Origin: Chionoecetes opilio
Lineage: Eukaryota; Arthropoda; Malacostraca; Decapoda; Majidae
Direction: 5' to 3'
Length of the DNA: 64,000 nucleotides
NCBI GenBank assembly: GCA_016584305.1
Contig: JACEEZ010020254.1
Span: 28,689 to 92,688, forward strand
The position numbers and the translations under genes were made by a program. This document shows positions 42,121 through 54,480 of this stretch, piece by piece. Below the pieces are notes generated by a model. The model saw only the letters and a program-made list of their open reading frames with translations. It made no database searches and was not told where the DNA came from. How positions within the stretch are numbered: position 1 is the first letter of the stretch; the number at the start of each line of letters is the position of its first letter.

Positions 42121-44190
42121 CAGTGTTTCTATTTCTAATGAAATTTCCTTATTTTAATGAAATTTAGGCCTGAGAAGAAATTTTGTAAGGAAACGCAAAA
42201 TCTAAGGAGATCCTAAGGACTTCACTTTATAAGTTTAATACCTCACTGTATGTATATTGTAGGTTCTAAGTTATTTCGTTCTTGTTTTGTTCTTAAAAGG
42301 GAAATATACAATAGGAAAGTATGCTTTATCATGTATCAAACATTTTATATTGTTAATCATGAATTACTGAATACATGTTTAACCCCATGAGACCCAAAAC
42401 GTAATTTTCATTGTAATTTGGCTACCATTAGACGATTTTTTGTGAATATAAGAAATATATTAGAGATATGACCTGTTTAATATCCCTGTCCACTAGTTAA
42501 TTTGGTATATTTAGTCCCTTTTCGTTATTTGATGGCTGACAACAGAAAATTATATAGAGCAAAGGAAAGATCTGAGCGTGTAGGGGTTAAATTTGTGTGT
42601 ATTTAAAATGTATTTACAAATTTATTTAAATACAATTTATGTATTTAATTAATTTTAGTACTTAGTATTTAAATACATTCGTAAAATTTATTTAGTATTT
42701 GGTATTTAGATAAATTTCTCCCATGTATATAGTATTCAGTATTTAACCCCCTCGCATACCGTAATTATATTTATGAATTATTTCCAGTGGCAGCCCGTGG
42801 GAGAGGCCCTTAGAAGGGCTTTTCTACGAGTAAAAACTTTTACTTATGTATATCAGAATACATTTTATACTATTATCTTTGTAGATATTTGTTCTCTAAG
42901 ACTATCACATAAACAACTGTAAAGCCCACAAAACAAATGTCATTATGAGACTATGAATACATGTGCATAAACAGTTAATTGACTTCAACTCTTCACTAGT
43001 AAATATTTTCTGATAAAGATTTCAATATGTTGCATACTAAAAGAAGCGGGACTATACCAGCCATCCATAGAAACCATTATTTTTCTGATAAATGAGTATG
43101 CACCGTAGTAAAGTAGCGTAAACTAAACATTTTTCGCGAATCAATCAAATTTGTTATATGTTCTCGATTGTTTCAGCAATGTTTTATGTTATAGCCTTTA
43201 GTTGTGTTACACTGTGTAGAGCTCCCGAAAACAAAGAAAATGAATGTAAGATTTTTGTACTGGTATGCAAGCAACTTTTTTCTTGGCGAATATTTCTTGA
43301 TAATTTTATCAAACACCCGATAAATACGGGCAGTGTAGACTGTTCCCACCTTCTTTTCTCGAAACATTTCTCACTAAAGTAATTTTCCATGTATGCATAT
43401 AAATGACGGTTTTCTTAATATTTCCTGAGATATATCCGTGTAAACTTGACCATCTCCTAGCAGTAAAATATTATTTACAACCTATATATGTTGGTTAGTT
43501 GGTTTGGAAAATATGCACTATAGCTGTATAGATGATATATCCACACTGTAAAGACAAGAACGCCACCAAGCAATAGTTTTTTGCCTTAATATTTTCGAAG
43601 ATGGAACATTTTTGAGCTGAAGTCAAACCCCATTCTCCTCTGCCCATGGAAATATGAAACAGAAGGTGGGGACTATATTGTCCCTGCCTTCTGTCTTATG
43701 TTTCCGATATTTGGTGGGATATACTGTAGTAACAAGAAAAGAAAAAAAAATCATGCATACACCCCCATACGCGCACACATACGCGTACACATACGCTCAC
43801 AGTCAAGCATCACAACGAAGATGCGCTTGTTTCAGTATATTTTTTTCAAACAGACTAAATAACCAATGTACACATAAAACCATATAGTGTAGGTGCAAAC
43901 ACGAAGTAATATACGTAAATCTAAATGTGTGCATGTGTATATATAAAACAAAATTACCCGTGTGTACAATTCATATAAAAGTCAACTCGCACTGCACAGT
44001 TTCACTTTTTATATCATCACCTCGCTAACACACACTTCAACCATTCAGGCTAATAAGCTCTATAGGATATAAATCGCTTTATACTTCGTTCATGAGCTTG
44101 ACTGTCCGTTATCAACCGTTACACGATTATGTATAGCCTATTTCCAATCATAGTATGTATCCTCATTATACATGGACGACAGTTCATTAA
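42121..44190. other. AT-rich intergenic DNA, nothing recognised
   Basis: About 2 kb with no coding frame over 80 codons. TTTAAATACATTT-type near-repeats occur at 42600-42740 and CATACGCGCACACATACGCG at 43768-43800. I see no gene. Confidence 0.5.
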
Positions 44191-45400
44191 ATTTAGATTT
44201 ATTATGCAACAATACACCAAAAACCTGACGCAGCTTTTGGGGCCCCCGATTGGCCTTTTTAAATCCCGCCACTCACATCCCCAAACGGCTGACTCCGGGT
44301 GGCAATAGATATTTATTTGCAAACTCCAAAAAATTGTTACAGGGGGTTTCCCTCATTTTTTTTAAAATAGATCGCTTACTGAACACTTTCCAAAAATTAC
44401 GCAATCCTTTATTTATCGGCGAATATTTTCCTGCCGTTGAGGGTTAAATCAGTTACCCGTCATAGGTTTTTCCCAAACATCACTTCTCGTTGAGCGTAAC
44501 GGTAAAGGAATGCGGGGGGTTAAATCTTCAATGTATTTTTTTCCCGCTCTGCGAGGCCCTTTCCCTGGCCGGGTGAAAGCGGCCGGGTCGGGGGGCAGCA
44601 GAGGGAGGGCCGCCCCCCGGGGGAAGTACAACTCAACTATTTCAGGAGGACTTGCCCGTCAGGGGGAAAACCACGGGGGGGAGACGCATGTTGGGGAGCC
44701 CTCCCCCCTGGAGGAGGGCTGCGGGGCCTTTTTCCTAACGGCACGTGTGGCGGCCTTCACCCTGCACCTGAGGAGGAGCTGCGGGCCCTCTCTGACGGCA
44801 CGGGGGGGGGGCCTTCACCCTGCCCTGGAGGGGGGAAAGCTCGGGCCCTTGCCCTACGGCACCTGGGGGTATTCACCACCCACACCACAGGACCAAGCCA
44901 AGGCTCCACGTGCCCTGGTGTTTTGAGACAACGGGCGTGAAACATTGTTGGGCATCTGTTTTTTGTGGTGAGGGCGACAGCTTGCATCACGCTGGGGGGG
45001 GCCCCGGGCGGCGCTTTCCCAACACCCAGGCATCTGTGCCAAATATAACACTGGTGACGCCTAAACCACCGCCATCACGCTCCTCAATAACCTCCCTGGC
45101 ACGGATTTATGGAAACAAGACATTCTTCGTGTTTCAGCCCAACGTGGACATTGCAATTCTGGACGCGGATAGGAAAAATACGTGGCTCCGTGTTTCCCCA
45201 TTGTCAAAAAAGGCGACTGGACCGGAGGGGTGGTGTGGGAGGGGGGGGGGCAGGCAGGACCTTCCCACCTCTGGGCCCAGAAAAGGGCTGTCCTCCCACT
45301 TTTCCACGACAAAGAAACGTAAAGGAAAATATTTGATCTCATTTTATGTGATGATAATCTTTTTATATTTGAATTAATCATGTTATTATTCACCCTCTTT
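44191..45400. other. Sequence rich in homopolymer runs, no gene
   Basis: There are many G, C and T runs (GGGGGGGGGG at 44803; GGGGGGGGGG near 45241). Three imperfect tandem units of about 57-61 bp (CGGCAC...GCCTTCACCCTG) lie at 44716-44880. The frames here are short and low-complexity. Confidence 0.5.
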
Positions 45401-45611
45401 CATAAGTATCCCCTCGCACGCGTGAGGGGGGTAGAGGGAAGGGTACCATAATAATGGTAGATAGAATAAGTAGCATCAGAGCAACAATACTATTACAGCA
45501 CTATAAAATATACCACGATATTAGATACAACGATTAGAACATCAAACGATACATTAAGATAGGAAAAATTAATATTAAAGCATTACCAATATAGTGCTAG
45601 TAGCTGAGGAT

Positions 45612-46214
<603 letters not shown>

Positions 46215-46440
46215 CAATTGAATGAAAAACACAGTAGATGAAGGCAGATGAATAATGCTTGAAGATATACATATGATTCATCTCTCACGCATATATACTA
46301 TCCACACCTCGCCTCTCCACAAACATTTGCTCTATAATATTAACTTCCCACCCTCTCCCATGCACCCCCTTACACCTTCCCATGCACCCCCTTCGTCTAC
46401 GTCCTACGTAAATAAGTTTGTCCATTGCAAGGCCTTTTTT

Positions 46441-46648
46441 AGGTCCCCTTAGAGCTAGTGCACTAAGCTATAGGATAGGAAAGATCGCCACCCAGGGCAA
46501 ACCCTGGGTATACAGGCAACCAATTCCAACATCTGGTAACATATTACCAGGCTACACATAGATAATCTGAAAAAGAAACATACGTCTGACAACGCCGTGC
46601 CATCTGACCGAGGCCGGCTGTCCGCCAGCCGGATCGGAGCCTTCATTC
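46441..46648. repeat. DIRS left terminal region and inverted repeat
   Basis: The first 29 bases (AGGTCCCCTTAGAGCTAGTG...) match the internal complementary region. From TAGGATAGGAAAGATCGCC onward, the sequence is the inverse of the right end, through GCCAGCCGGATCGGAGCC. CCCAGGG-CAAA-CCCTGGG (46491-46508) forms a hairpin kept at both ends. Confidence 0.9.
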
Positions 46649-47540
46649 TTCTTTTTGCCTTCATCACGTCAACACCTGCTGCGTCTCACGAAACACGTGG
46701 TTTCTATTCAGGCCATATGGTAAGCACATGCTTGTTTTTTTTGGTGCTTTTGTTACGTGGGTGTTTTAGGTGTGTGTGAAGTTTTTACACATTCATGCTT
46801 CCCCCTCTAGTAAGGTTTACGGGGATGAGTTGTAGTTTTTCTTTATACCTGGCCTGGGGGCCAGCTGTGTCTTAAATATTTCGGGTGGTGTCTGTGTCTG
46901 TGGTGTTAATCTACGCCAGACAAAGGGGCGGGGCTTTCACCCTTTCTCCCCTGGGCATTATTTCCACGCCAGAGGCCCGTTCCCTGGCTGACACCTGGTC
47001 TGCCACGTGTAAGCTGTGAGATGGGCGGGATTGGTTTACGTAGTTCTCCCAGCCACGCCCCTTCACCCCGCCCGGCCCTCCCAGGCCGGTGCCGGGGGGG
47101 GGGGGTTCGGTGGTTCATGGTCTGCACGTGTAAGCTGAGATGGGCGGATGCGGTATGGTACGTAGTTCTCCCAGCCACGCCCCCCCCCCGCCGCGGACCC
47201 TCCCATGGGCTCGTTTTGCGGGGGTTTGGGGTACCTGCCTGGTTTGCCACGCCCCTGCCTGCCCACGTGTGAGCCTGAGATGAGGCGGATGGTTACGTAG
47301 CTCTTGCTGGTTGCCCAACCTTCCCCGCTCCCTGCCAGGACCCTCCCATGTTCCGGGTAGGGGGAGTTGAGCGGCGGTCCATGGCTGCCAACGTCGACCC
47401 CCCCCCTTCCCCCGACCATCCACTTACCTGGGGGTCGGGGCCAGTGCGTGTGCGATTGCAGGTGGGGGTTTTTGGTTTTGGGGGCGTTCGTGTTGCGTCT
47501 CTAGTCCCTTTCCCCTCACTGTTTTACCCTTCTTTTCCAG
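46649..47540 (+). repeat. DIRS leader with three tandem repeats
   Basis: The block CACGTGTAAGCT..GAGATGGGCGG ... TACGTAGTTCTCCCAGCCACG starts at 47005, 47125 and 47264 (periods 120 and 139). It is GC-rich with C and G runs. It probably serves as an untranslated leader. A short frame at 46597 (GAFILLFAFITSTPAAS) is hydrophobic but lies partly in the terminal repeat. Confidence 0.7.
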
Positions 47541-49330
47541 CGGATCATGTGCGGCCCAGGGCTGCTCGGTAGTCTTTTAGGTCCACGAGGCCACCAGTTC
47601 TGCTCCTCGCACGCCCGTGATTCTGTCGGACCTTTTTCGTCCCCGCCGCCGATGGGCCCGGATATGATTGTGGATGGCTGCGGCTCATCTCCCAGAGGGG
47701 GGTGTGCCCTCTACTGGCGAAGTAAGGCTATGCTGACCTCCAAGGAGTGGTGGTCGAAGGCTTTGAGTCTCGCCAACGCAGCCACTTTCCGTTTGTCCTG
47801 GGCGGACCCGTCCTGGGTTCTCGGCTGCGGCCTCGCCCAAGTCGTCATCTCTCCTCGTCTAGCACCTCCCGACCCCCTTGCTCTGCTTCCATGAGCCTCG
47901 GGCGTCGATCCCGTGCTGGAAGGTGGAGCAAGATCTGGCGCGGTTCCTCGGTCCTCACCATGACCGCGACTCACAGGTCGAGGACCCTGCGGCTGGTCTG
48001 GGCTCCTACGGGTGGTCAGGCGTCTCCTGGGCCTTCCCACCCTCACATCCTGTGCCTCCGGGGTTGTCGGCTTGGATGTCTTCAGTGAACTCCTTCATGG
48101 CAAGAGAATGGAGGGCCACTTAACTTCTGGGTCCAGAGGCGTCGCAGGTCCCATCGCCTACTTCCCTCTCACCGCGTGACCCTCCTTTTGAATCTGGGGT
48201 AGTCGAGGATGAATAACTGGTGTGCTCCGACGGGGAAGAGGGATGCTGCCCTACCCCGTGCCCAAGCGACGACGGTTCGGGGACGTCCGCCCTGGCTCTG
48301 GCGCCGGGCCCTTCCTCCGCCTGTTCTTCTGAGGTGCCTTTCTAGGTGCACTTCCCCTCTCGTCCGCGAGAGGAGCCTTGGGGCTTGGGACTCCCTCCTT
48401 CTTCCTCCCGTCCTGTTTACCTGGGCACCGATGCCACCGTCGATTGCTTGTGAGGACGGTTGACGGGCGGCTTGTTGCCATCGCGTCGTCTGGAGACGGG
48501 TCCTGGGGCCCAGTTCCGGACTTCGGAGGTGCGTCGCTCCCGGGAGGACGGGGGACAGGAGTCCTCCTTACCGCCGGATTCCTTTCTCTCGCCTGAAACG
48601 CCCCTCGAAGCAGCCTGCGGTTTCTTCGGCGGCGCTTGGAAGCTGCGGCACTCCTTAATGGCTGAGCCTAGTTTGTCAGGGATGGCTTCCCGTGCGTGGA
48701 GGGAAGCCAGGATGCCAGTGGCTTTTTCTGGGGGGCCCAAGACCGGTTGCCCTGGATGAAGGCCGGCCTGGAACCCTGCCGAAGTGTGGAGCGAGCGGGT
48801 ACCACCAGTGTGGAACCGGGGTCCTTTCTCCTGTCCTGGGCCACGATCCGGTTCTCCCGGCCTCTGGTGGCTTCCACGTGTGATGGCTGATGTTCCTCCC
48901 TGGTGTCCCGTTTTTCTGCCAAGGACCTTCCCGTGGCGCCCTCTGTCCCCGGTTTTTCTGCAAGGGACTCCCGTGGCTTTTTGGCGCAAACCGGTTGACG
49001 GAGGAAGCTTTTTCCCGCCGGGAATTTCAGGAACGGCAACACGCCTCCCTGTTGACCTCTTCTGTTGCCTTATTCCAGTCAGATGGCGGAGTGGCCTCTC
49101 ATCCCTCGACGTGGATACTCTCTCTACTCCCCGGCCCTCCCGCCGTCGGAATGTCTGTCGGGCTTGTCGACCCGCCTGTGATGCATTTCGGCGCCTCCCT
49201 CCTCCGACTGTCCGCCGCCATGCCATTGAAGGCCTTCACTGCCCGCTTGGTCTTCGGCGCGAGGCTTTTTCTTCTCTTTTGGGGGCCCTGCCGGAGCTGA
49301 CTCGACTAGCAGGATTTCTCGGATTAGTCC
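47541..49330 (+). pseudogene. DIRS gag-like region, frameshifted
   Basis: This position precedes RT, where DIRS elements carry gag. The readable parts switch frame: PCWKVEQDLARFLGPHHDRD (about 47910), WKLRHSLMAEPSLSGMASRA (48640-48700), LTEEAFSRREFQERQHASLL (48995-49055) and HFGASLLRLSAAMPLKAFTA (49185-49245). Helical, Pro/Ser-rich segments of this kind fit DIRS gag, but no motif is decisive. Long minus-strand frames here (for example 49226-48417) are shadows. Confidence 0.55.
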
Positions 49331-50790
49331 CTTCGATTCGGAGGTCTTGTCGGAGCCTCCTTGCAGCCAGTTGTCTCGCCTCAATCCCACCCACCGTCAC
49401 TATGGTGTCTACTCCGGCTCCCCCAGACCGTCTCGGGCCGGGGGTTCCGGGATGGGGGGTTCCAGCAGTGTTCGGTCGGGGCTCTTCTCGCGGGATAGGG
49501 GAGGGGCAAGTCCAGGGTGCTCACACCCGTTGTGGATGGCCCCAGGATCATGTCGTCCAGTCGGGGTGGGCCCTTCCGGGTTCTTCAGGGGCCCTCTGGG
49601 TCTAGGGGCCTTTGCTCGGGGCCCGCTACTGTCCACAAGCAATCTCCCTCCCACGCGGTCGCCTCTTGCTTCTGAGCCTCACCTTCCAGGGCCTTCCTGT
49701 ACGGGTTTTCTCGGGCAGCATGGCCGCGAGAGGTTGGGCCGCCAGGGTTGGTTCGACGAAAAACGGTCTTTCTTGGCCCTGGATTGCCTACGCCCTTCGC
49801 TTTTTTTTTTGTTTGCTGATTTCCCTCCTTATTGGGACGCCGGTCTCACATGCTCGCCGCCCAATTCTGTTGTGTCGGACCATGCAACTCCTCAGGTGGG
49901 TGTCGGTAGTGGACGAGAAGGCGCGGGGAAAGGTCTTTCCTTTCCCGCCATTTTTTCATCGTACCCAAGAAGGCCCTCTTCGAAGGGGCTTTCCGGTCAT
50001 CTTGGACCCTCAGCCCTCAGCCCCTCAAGCCGCTCCTCCCCTAACGGATGTGACCGCAAACCACCGGTTCCGTAATTTATGCTGACCTTGGCCCAGGGTC
50101 CGCACTTCGGCTGAGGGCAAGGGGACTGGTGGCGTCCCTGATCTCAAGGGACGCCTACTGGCATTCCCCATTCATCCTCGGTTTCCGGCGGCTTCCTGGC
50201 CTTCTCAAGGGTGGGATCGCGACACGGGCAGTTCACCAGGATGCCCTTCGGCCTCTTCCATCGCTCCGAGGGTTTTTTTTACGCGGCGCACCAAGGTGGT
50301 GGCTCCGCGGATGGTTCTGTCTGAGGGAGTCAATTGCCTCTCTATGTATTTGGGACGATTGGCTGCGTGTCCGCCCGTCTCAGGAGGAGGGGGAGCGGTT
50401 CGCATGCTGTGGACGAGGCTTTGGCCGGAGTTGGCGGGGGAGAATGGGGGGGTTCCTTAGTCAACAACGGAAAGTCCGCCGTCCTTTACCCCCTATCCCC
50501 GCATACTTGGCTGGGCATGCAATGGGACTCCGTTCGGCCTGGCTGTCCGCATTATTCGGGAGGAACGGGAAAAAAAAATGCGTGGGCCAAGCTTCAATCA
50601 ACGCCCTCTTCCGGGCCTCGGTTTTTTTTGTCCCGTTTTTTTGTCAAGGAAGGCATGGGAGTCCCTTCTCGGCTCGCTTTCAAACTTCGCCGCCAGAAGG
50701 TTCACTCCCCTGGGCCGTCTTCGTCTTCCGCGCCTTGTCCGGGTGGTTTGGAACACAGCCGTTCCGGTGACGTTCCGGTGCGGCCCCCGC
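49331..50790 (+). pseudogene. DIRS reverse transcriptase, frameshifted
   Basis: The RT copies element RNA into DNA. A lead-in (LLRWVSVVDEKARGKVF, then PLRRGFPVILDPQPSA) is followed by the first-Asp region seen as ISRDAYWH (50141-50164), SIAPRVFFTRRTKVVA (50258-50305), a catalytic region split between two frames at 50344-50361 by an extra base in a G run (one frame gives SMYLG, the other WDDWLRVRPSQEEG), and SPHTWLGMQWDSVR (50497-50540), which is characteristic of DIRS RTs. At least five frame changes occur. Confidence 0.88.
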
Positions 50791-51700
50791 GACTTGCTCC
50801 GCCCGTGCCCTCCCCTGGCCCTCACACTATGGACGAGTGTTGGTTTGTGTGGAGGGCGGTTTCTCCGCGGGACGGGGTGGCCTGCCTCCCGCCCCCCTAC
50901 GGTCTTCGTGATGTCGGAATATCATTGCGTCGGATCGTCTGGTGGTGGGGCTACCAATCCTCCGACGGCCGGCACAGGTGTTTTCGGCGGGGGGTTCCGG
51001 GGTGAGGCGCGCCAGAGTCTCCACATTCTAACGTCAAGGAAGCTGCTGGTCCCTCGTTTCTCTTCCTCCGATCCGAACCCGATCCCAGATGGGAACGGCC
51101 TCTCTGCTTTCGAGATGGAAACCATGGTTCGCGGTCCCTTGTCGCGCCCGCCAAGGGAACTTCCAGATCCCCGCCCTTCTGTTGTCCTTTCGGAGCAGAT
51201 CTTCGGCCTCCTGGCGGCCCGTTTCCACCTTCATCATGTCTGCCAGGTTTCCTGCCGGGAAGGTGGAGAATGTGTGGGTGTGCCTGTGGGCGACGCACTG
51301 TCTCGCTTCCAGGGCTCGGTCGGTAGTAGAGTGGCAGCCATCACCCGGAGCGCTTTGCGGCCTCTCTGTCGGCGGTGGTGGCACTACGGAGGTGGACCTC
51401 TTTGAGTCCCGCCCGCTCTGACCCAGCACAGGCCTTCTGTTTTGACGAACGAAGGGGGGAACGGACAGCTCTGCGGGAGGGCCCGGACGCACTCTCACGG
51501 AAAAGACTGGAACAGGTGCGCCACATGGTTTACCTGTTTCCGCCTCCCTGCACCAGTGTCCTTCCTGAAGGTATGCAAACAATACTGCGGTCCTACAGGG
51601 GCAAGGTGACCATGGTGTCTCCTCTCTGGCCGGCGCAACCGTGGTTCTCCAATGAAGGCCTGGTGTCCCTCCCCGGTTCCTCTTAGGGGCCCTCGCTTTG
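50791..51700 (+). pseudogene. DIRS RNase H and connecting segment, frameshifted
   Basis: FGLLAARFHLHHVCQVSCRE (about 51208) and VVEWQPSPGALCGLSV...TEVDLFESRPL (51328-51418) are the end of a DIRS-type RNase H. Then DALSRKRLEQVRHMVYLFPP (51490-51550), SVLPEGMQTILRSYRGKVTM and VSPLWPAQPWFS (to 51650) form the segment that joins RNase H to the recombinase in this class. The N-terminal part of RNase H (50830-51050) is poorly readable. I do not see a separate methyltransferase domain. Confidence 0.82.
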
Positions 51701-51749
51701 TTGGAGGAGCCCCCGGCCAGGCTTCTTTCCACTTGAAGCTACACGCCTG

Positions 51750-52860
51750 GGAGTACAAGTTTCCTTTTTTCCGTACCTCTCTCCGTCGGACGGGTCTCCG
51801 GACGCGGTAGCGGAGGACATGTTGGCGGCTTCTTCTCGCCCGTCTCTACGAGCCAGTTATCAGTCTCACTGGAAGGCCTTTCAGTCGTTCCTCACTCAAG
51901 GGCCTCGTGACCGTCTATGAATCGGGTCGTCCTGGATTTTCCTCCTCCTTCCTGGCCACGACCGTGGGAGGTCCTTCCGCCTACTCTCCCACTCACCTTT
52001 GCGGCCCGGCTGACCCCCTCAAATACGGTTGGGGTGGGTTGGTCCTGGACCGTGCGTTCTGTGGACCCTGTTGAAAGAGGGGTTTTGTTCCACCAAAACC
52101 CCCCCTCCCCGTCGTCCTGGATCCCTTATGGTACCTGGGAGAGGTTGCTTCGGTTCCTGCAGGGCGACCAGGTTGGGTCGGACGCTGCCGGACCTCGCGC
52201 CTCCTTCAGAAGGCCTTGTTCCTGGGTGGCCCTGGCTACGGGGTTTCGGGTCTTCTCAGCTGAGGGCGCGACCCGTTTCCCCCAGTGGACGACCTTCTCA
52301 CGGGACGGCTCCGCTGTCTCCCTCTTACCTCTCGCCCAGGTGTGCTGGTGGGTAAGAAACGAGCGGCGGGACCACCGTCTCCCCAACCGGTCGTCGTTCC
52401 GGCTTGGTGTCTGCTGGGGGACGCCGCACACCCCTTGTTTGCCCGGTTTTCGGCGCGCCGGTGTTACCTGGATGCTTCCGAACCTGGCGTGCGACCTGCA
52501 GTTCCTGTTCCGCCTATCCTTGTCACTGGTCGTCACCCCCCTCACCACCAGGGTGGATTGCCGGCCGGCTCTCTCCGGGGCGTCATCGAAGTCGGCGGAT
52601 CGGGTATGTTTCACGCCCCCGCGCCCACGACGCGGGGGGTGTTGCTGCGTCTCGGGCCATTCTCCGCACCCATTCCTTGGATGAGGTACGGGAAGGGGGA
52701 GGACAGTGGAGAGTAAGGGCCTCGTGCTTCGTGGCTCGTTACCTGTCCCACTCCTCGTGGGACTTTCCCATGTTGTTAGCCCATGGGACTCCCCGTCTCG
52801 GAGGGCTGGCGGGATGTGGGGGTGGAGGGTGGTGGACGCCGGGGGCCCCGGGCCTCTCCC
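51750..52860 (+). pseudogene. DIRS tyrosine recombinase, frameshifted
   Basis: The recombinase integrates the circular cDNA, forming a covalent bond through a tyrosine. The N-terminal SAM-like domain reads SSRPSLRASYQSHWKAFQSF then LTQGP (51830-51905). The C-terminal catalytic part reads AHDAGGVAASRAILRTHSLD then EV (52623-52685). The Arg normally three residues after the His is Gly here, within a G run. FVARYLSHSSWDFP carries the expected nucleophile Tyr at 52740-52742. The middle is spread over several frames. The copy is inactive as read. Confidence 0.85.
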
Positions 52861-53025
52861 CCTCCCCCTCCCATGCCCCCCTTCCTCCCATTGACCGTCT
52901 CCGCTTGATTCGGGCGTAGAGTTCATAATCCTTAGTGCTGTTACGGTTTTGTTCTTGTGCAGTTTGCAGTGTTCTTGTGCCTCCCCCGCGTGGGGTCCGG
53001 GGGCTTCTTGCCCCCTCTACCAAGT

Positions 53026-53067
53026 GGCAGTTAGCTACTTAGGGCACTAGCTCTAAGGGGGACCTAA
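53026..53067. repeat. DIRS internal complementary region
   Basis: GGCAGTTAGCTACTTAGG followed by GCACTAGCTCTAAGGGGGAC. The second half is the inverse of the element's first 29 bases. The first half resembles the inverse of the right extremity (GGCAACTAACTTAGG). This joined pair is what allows circularisation in the DIRS model. Confidence 0.88.
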
Positions 53068-53214
53068 TAAAATGGACGGCTTTCTTATTGCTTTATTTGA
53101 AGTGATGGATAAAAGACTATTTTGGGTCCCTTGACAGAGGCTAAGTGCACGGCACTTCGGCCCCTCCCACCCTTTCCTTCCCCCCCGCCCCAAGTTTTTC
53201 CCAGCCCTCTCCGC

Positions 53215-53454
53215 CGGGGATGATTTTTGGGGGTCAGGGTTTTATGATGGCTCCGATCCGGCTGGCCGGACAGCCCGGCCTCCGGGCAGATGGCAACCAC
53301 GGCGTTTGCCAGACGTTTATGTTTCTTTTCAGATTTCTAAGTGTTAGCCTGGTTAAAATGTAATGTGGCTTACCAGATGTTGGTATTGAGTGCCCTGTGT
53401 ATACCCCAGGGTTTGCCCTGCGGTGGCGATTCTTTCCTATCCTAAGTTAGTTGC
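53215..53454. repeat. DIRS right inverted terminal repeat
   Basis: GGCTCCGATCCGGCTGGCCG ... GGTTTGCCCTGCGGTGGCGA ... TTTCCTATCCTAAG is the inverse of 46470-46648, with small indels. Confidence 0.92.
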
Positions 53455-53469
53455 CAATAGCTCTGTCAG

Positions 53470-54275
53470 GGACCCCAAAAAATAGGCTTTTCATACTTAA
53501 AAACCCGTCTTTTCCCCCTGTAGTTTATAATTTTTTTTCTTCTAGCAGTTACCTTCCTTGGGTTTTAAAAAATTTTCCGTAAAGGTTTAAGTTTTAACTA
53601 AGAACGCTATAAGAATGAATCCTAGAACCCTTTTTAGTTCCTTAAAAAAGCAGATCGATCCCCATGTTTTTTTTTTCCTCAGGAGTTACGGTCTAAACTT
53701 TCTTTCCTTCTGTGTCCCAAATAAGTTTCCACACCCTATCTGCTCACTAGGGGGCACACAAAACACACACAAAAACACCCCACACACCCCCCCACACACA
53801 CCAAAACACACACAAAAACCCCAAGGACCCCTGTTTGGACAGCTGCGTTTGAGAAAAAATTTTGAGCGGTTTGCGCCTTCAGGTTTCTGTAGCCCTCTTT
53901 AAAACGTTTTTTGGGGCGCCCCCAGGTAGGTAAAAAAAATCCCCGCCGTTCCCAGAAAGACGACCCCACGCTCGGGGTGTGGTTTTGACCTCCCCTTTTT
54001 CCCCTTTATGCCCCCCCTAGTTGCCCACGCACAGTGGGGAAGTGTAATGGCGTACGCTTACTACCTGACGACTTTTTGATTATTGTTGAAATGGTAATTG
54101 TCGTGAAGGGGTGAAATGTAGAATCTCGGAACCGCAACCAATACCGTCAAAACCTATAGTCGCCACTGCACTTTTGCGCCAGGCGCTAAATATTACAAAT
54201 TTATGCTCACATGACTTGTAGTGCCACGAAGACGGGTACAAAATATAAACTACGTGGCATGTCTCTGTAGGTAGG
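53470..54275. other. Homopolymer-rich sequence, no gene
   Basis: There are many runs of T, C and G. A short CA/CCCCA tract lies at 53758-53820. No supported coding. Confidence 0.5.
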
Positions 54276-54480
54276 CTACTCTGTAGTGTAGTGGTTAGCA
54301 CGTTGGTTTTAAAACCGAAAAGTCCCGGTTTCGTGCCCGGGCTAGCGAAAGATAGATGGGTGGTCTTTTTTAAACCCCCTAGCCCCGGTCCACCCAGCAG
54401 TGAAGGGTCCCGGGTGCCGGGGGGGTTTGTAACCCCCCCCCCCGGGGGTGGTGGCTTGGGGCCAAACACTAATTCAGCAG
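54276..54480 (+). mobile_element. tRNA-derived SINE, family C, copy 2
   Basis: The head CTCTGTAGTGTAGTGGTTAG has a decayed B box (GGTTTCGTGCC, near 54328). The body GGTCCACCCAGCAGTGAAGG matches 23335-23510. It is followed by GTAGATCACTATGGCTCTGG. The G and C runs look expanded relative to copy 1. Confidence 0.85.

Larger units (their letters stand above)
46441..53454 (+). mobile_element. DIRS1-like tyrosine-recombinase retrotransposon
   Basis: About 7 kb bounded by inverted terminal repeats (46470-46648 and 53215-53454). An internal complementary region (about 53026-53067) repeats, in inverse, the outermost left end and part of the right end. This is the hallmark of DIRS elements, which replicate through a circle. 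Inside are a leader with tandem repeats, gag-like DNA, DIRS-type RT and RNase H, and a tyrosine recombinase in place of an integrase. DIRS1-like elements are known to be widespread in decapods. Frameshifts are numerous, many at homopolymers. No methyltransferase domain is recognised. Confidence 0.92.

Noticed and set aside
46597..46779. Short frame with a signal-peptide-like stretch and GTAAGC
   Set aside because: Half of it lies in the DIRS terminal repeat; better explained as leader DNA.
48417..49226. 269-codon minus-strand frame, Arg/Gly/Pro-rich
   Set aside because: Shadow of the DIRS gag region; no domain seen.
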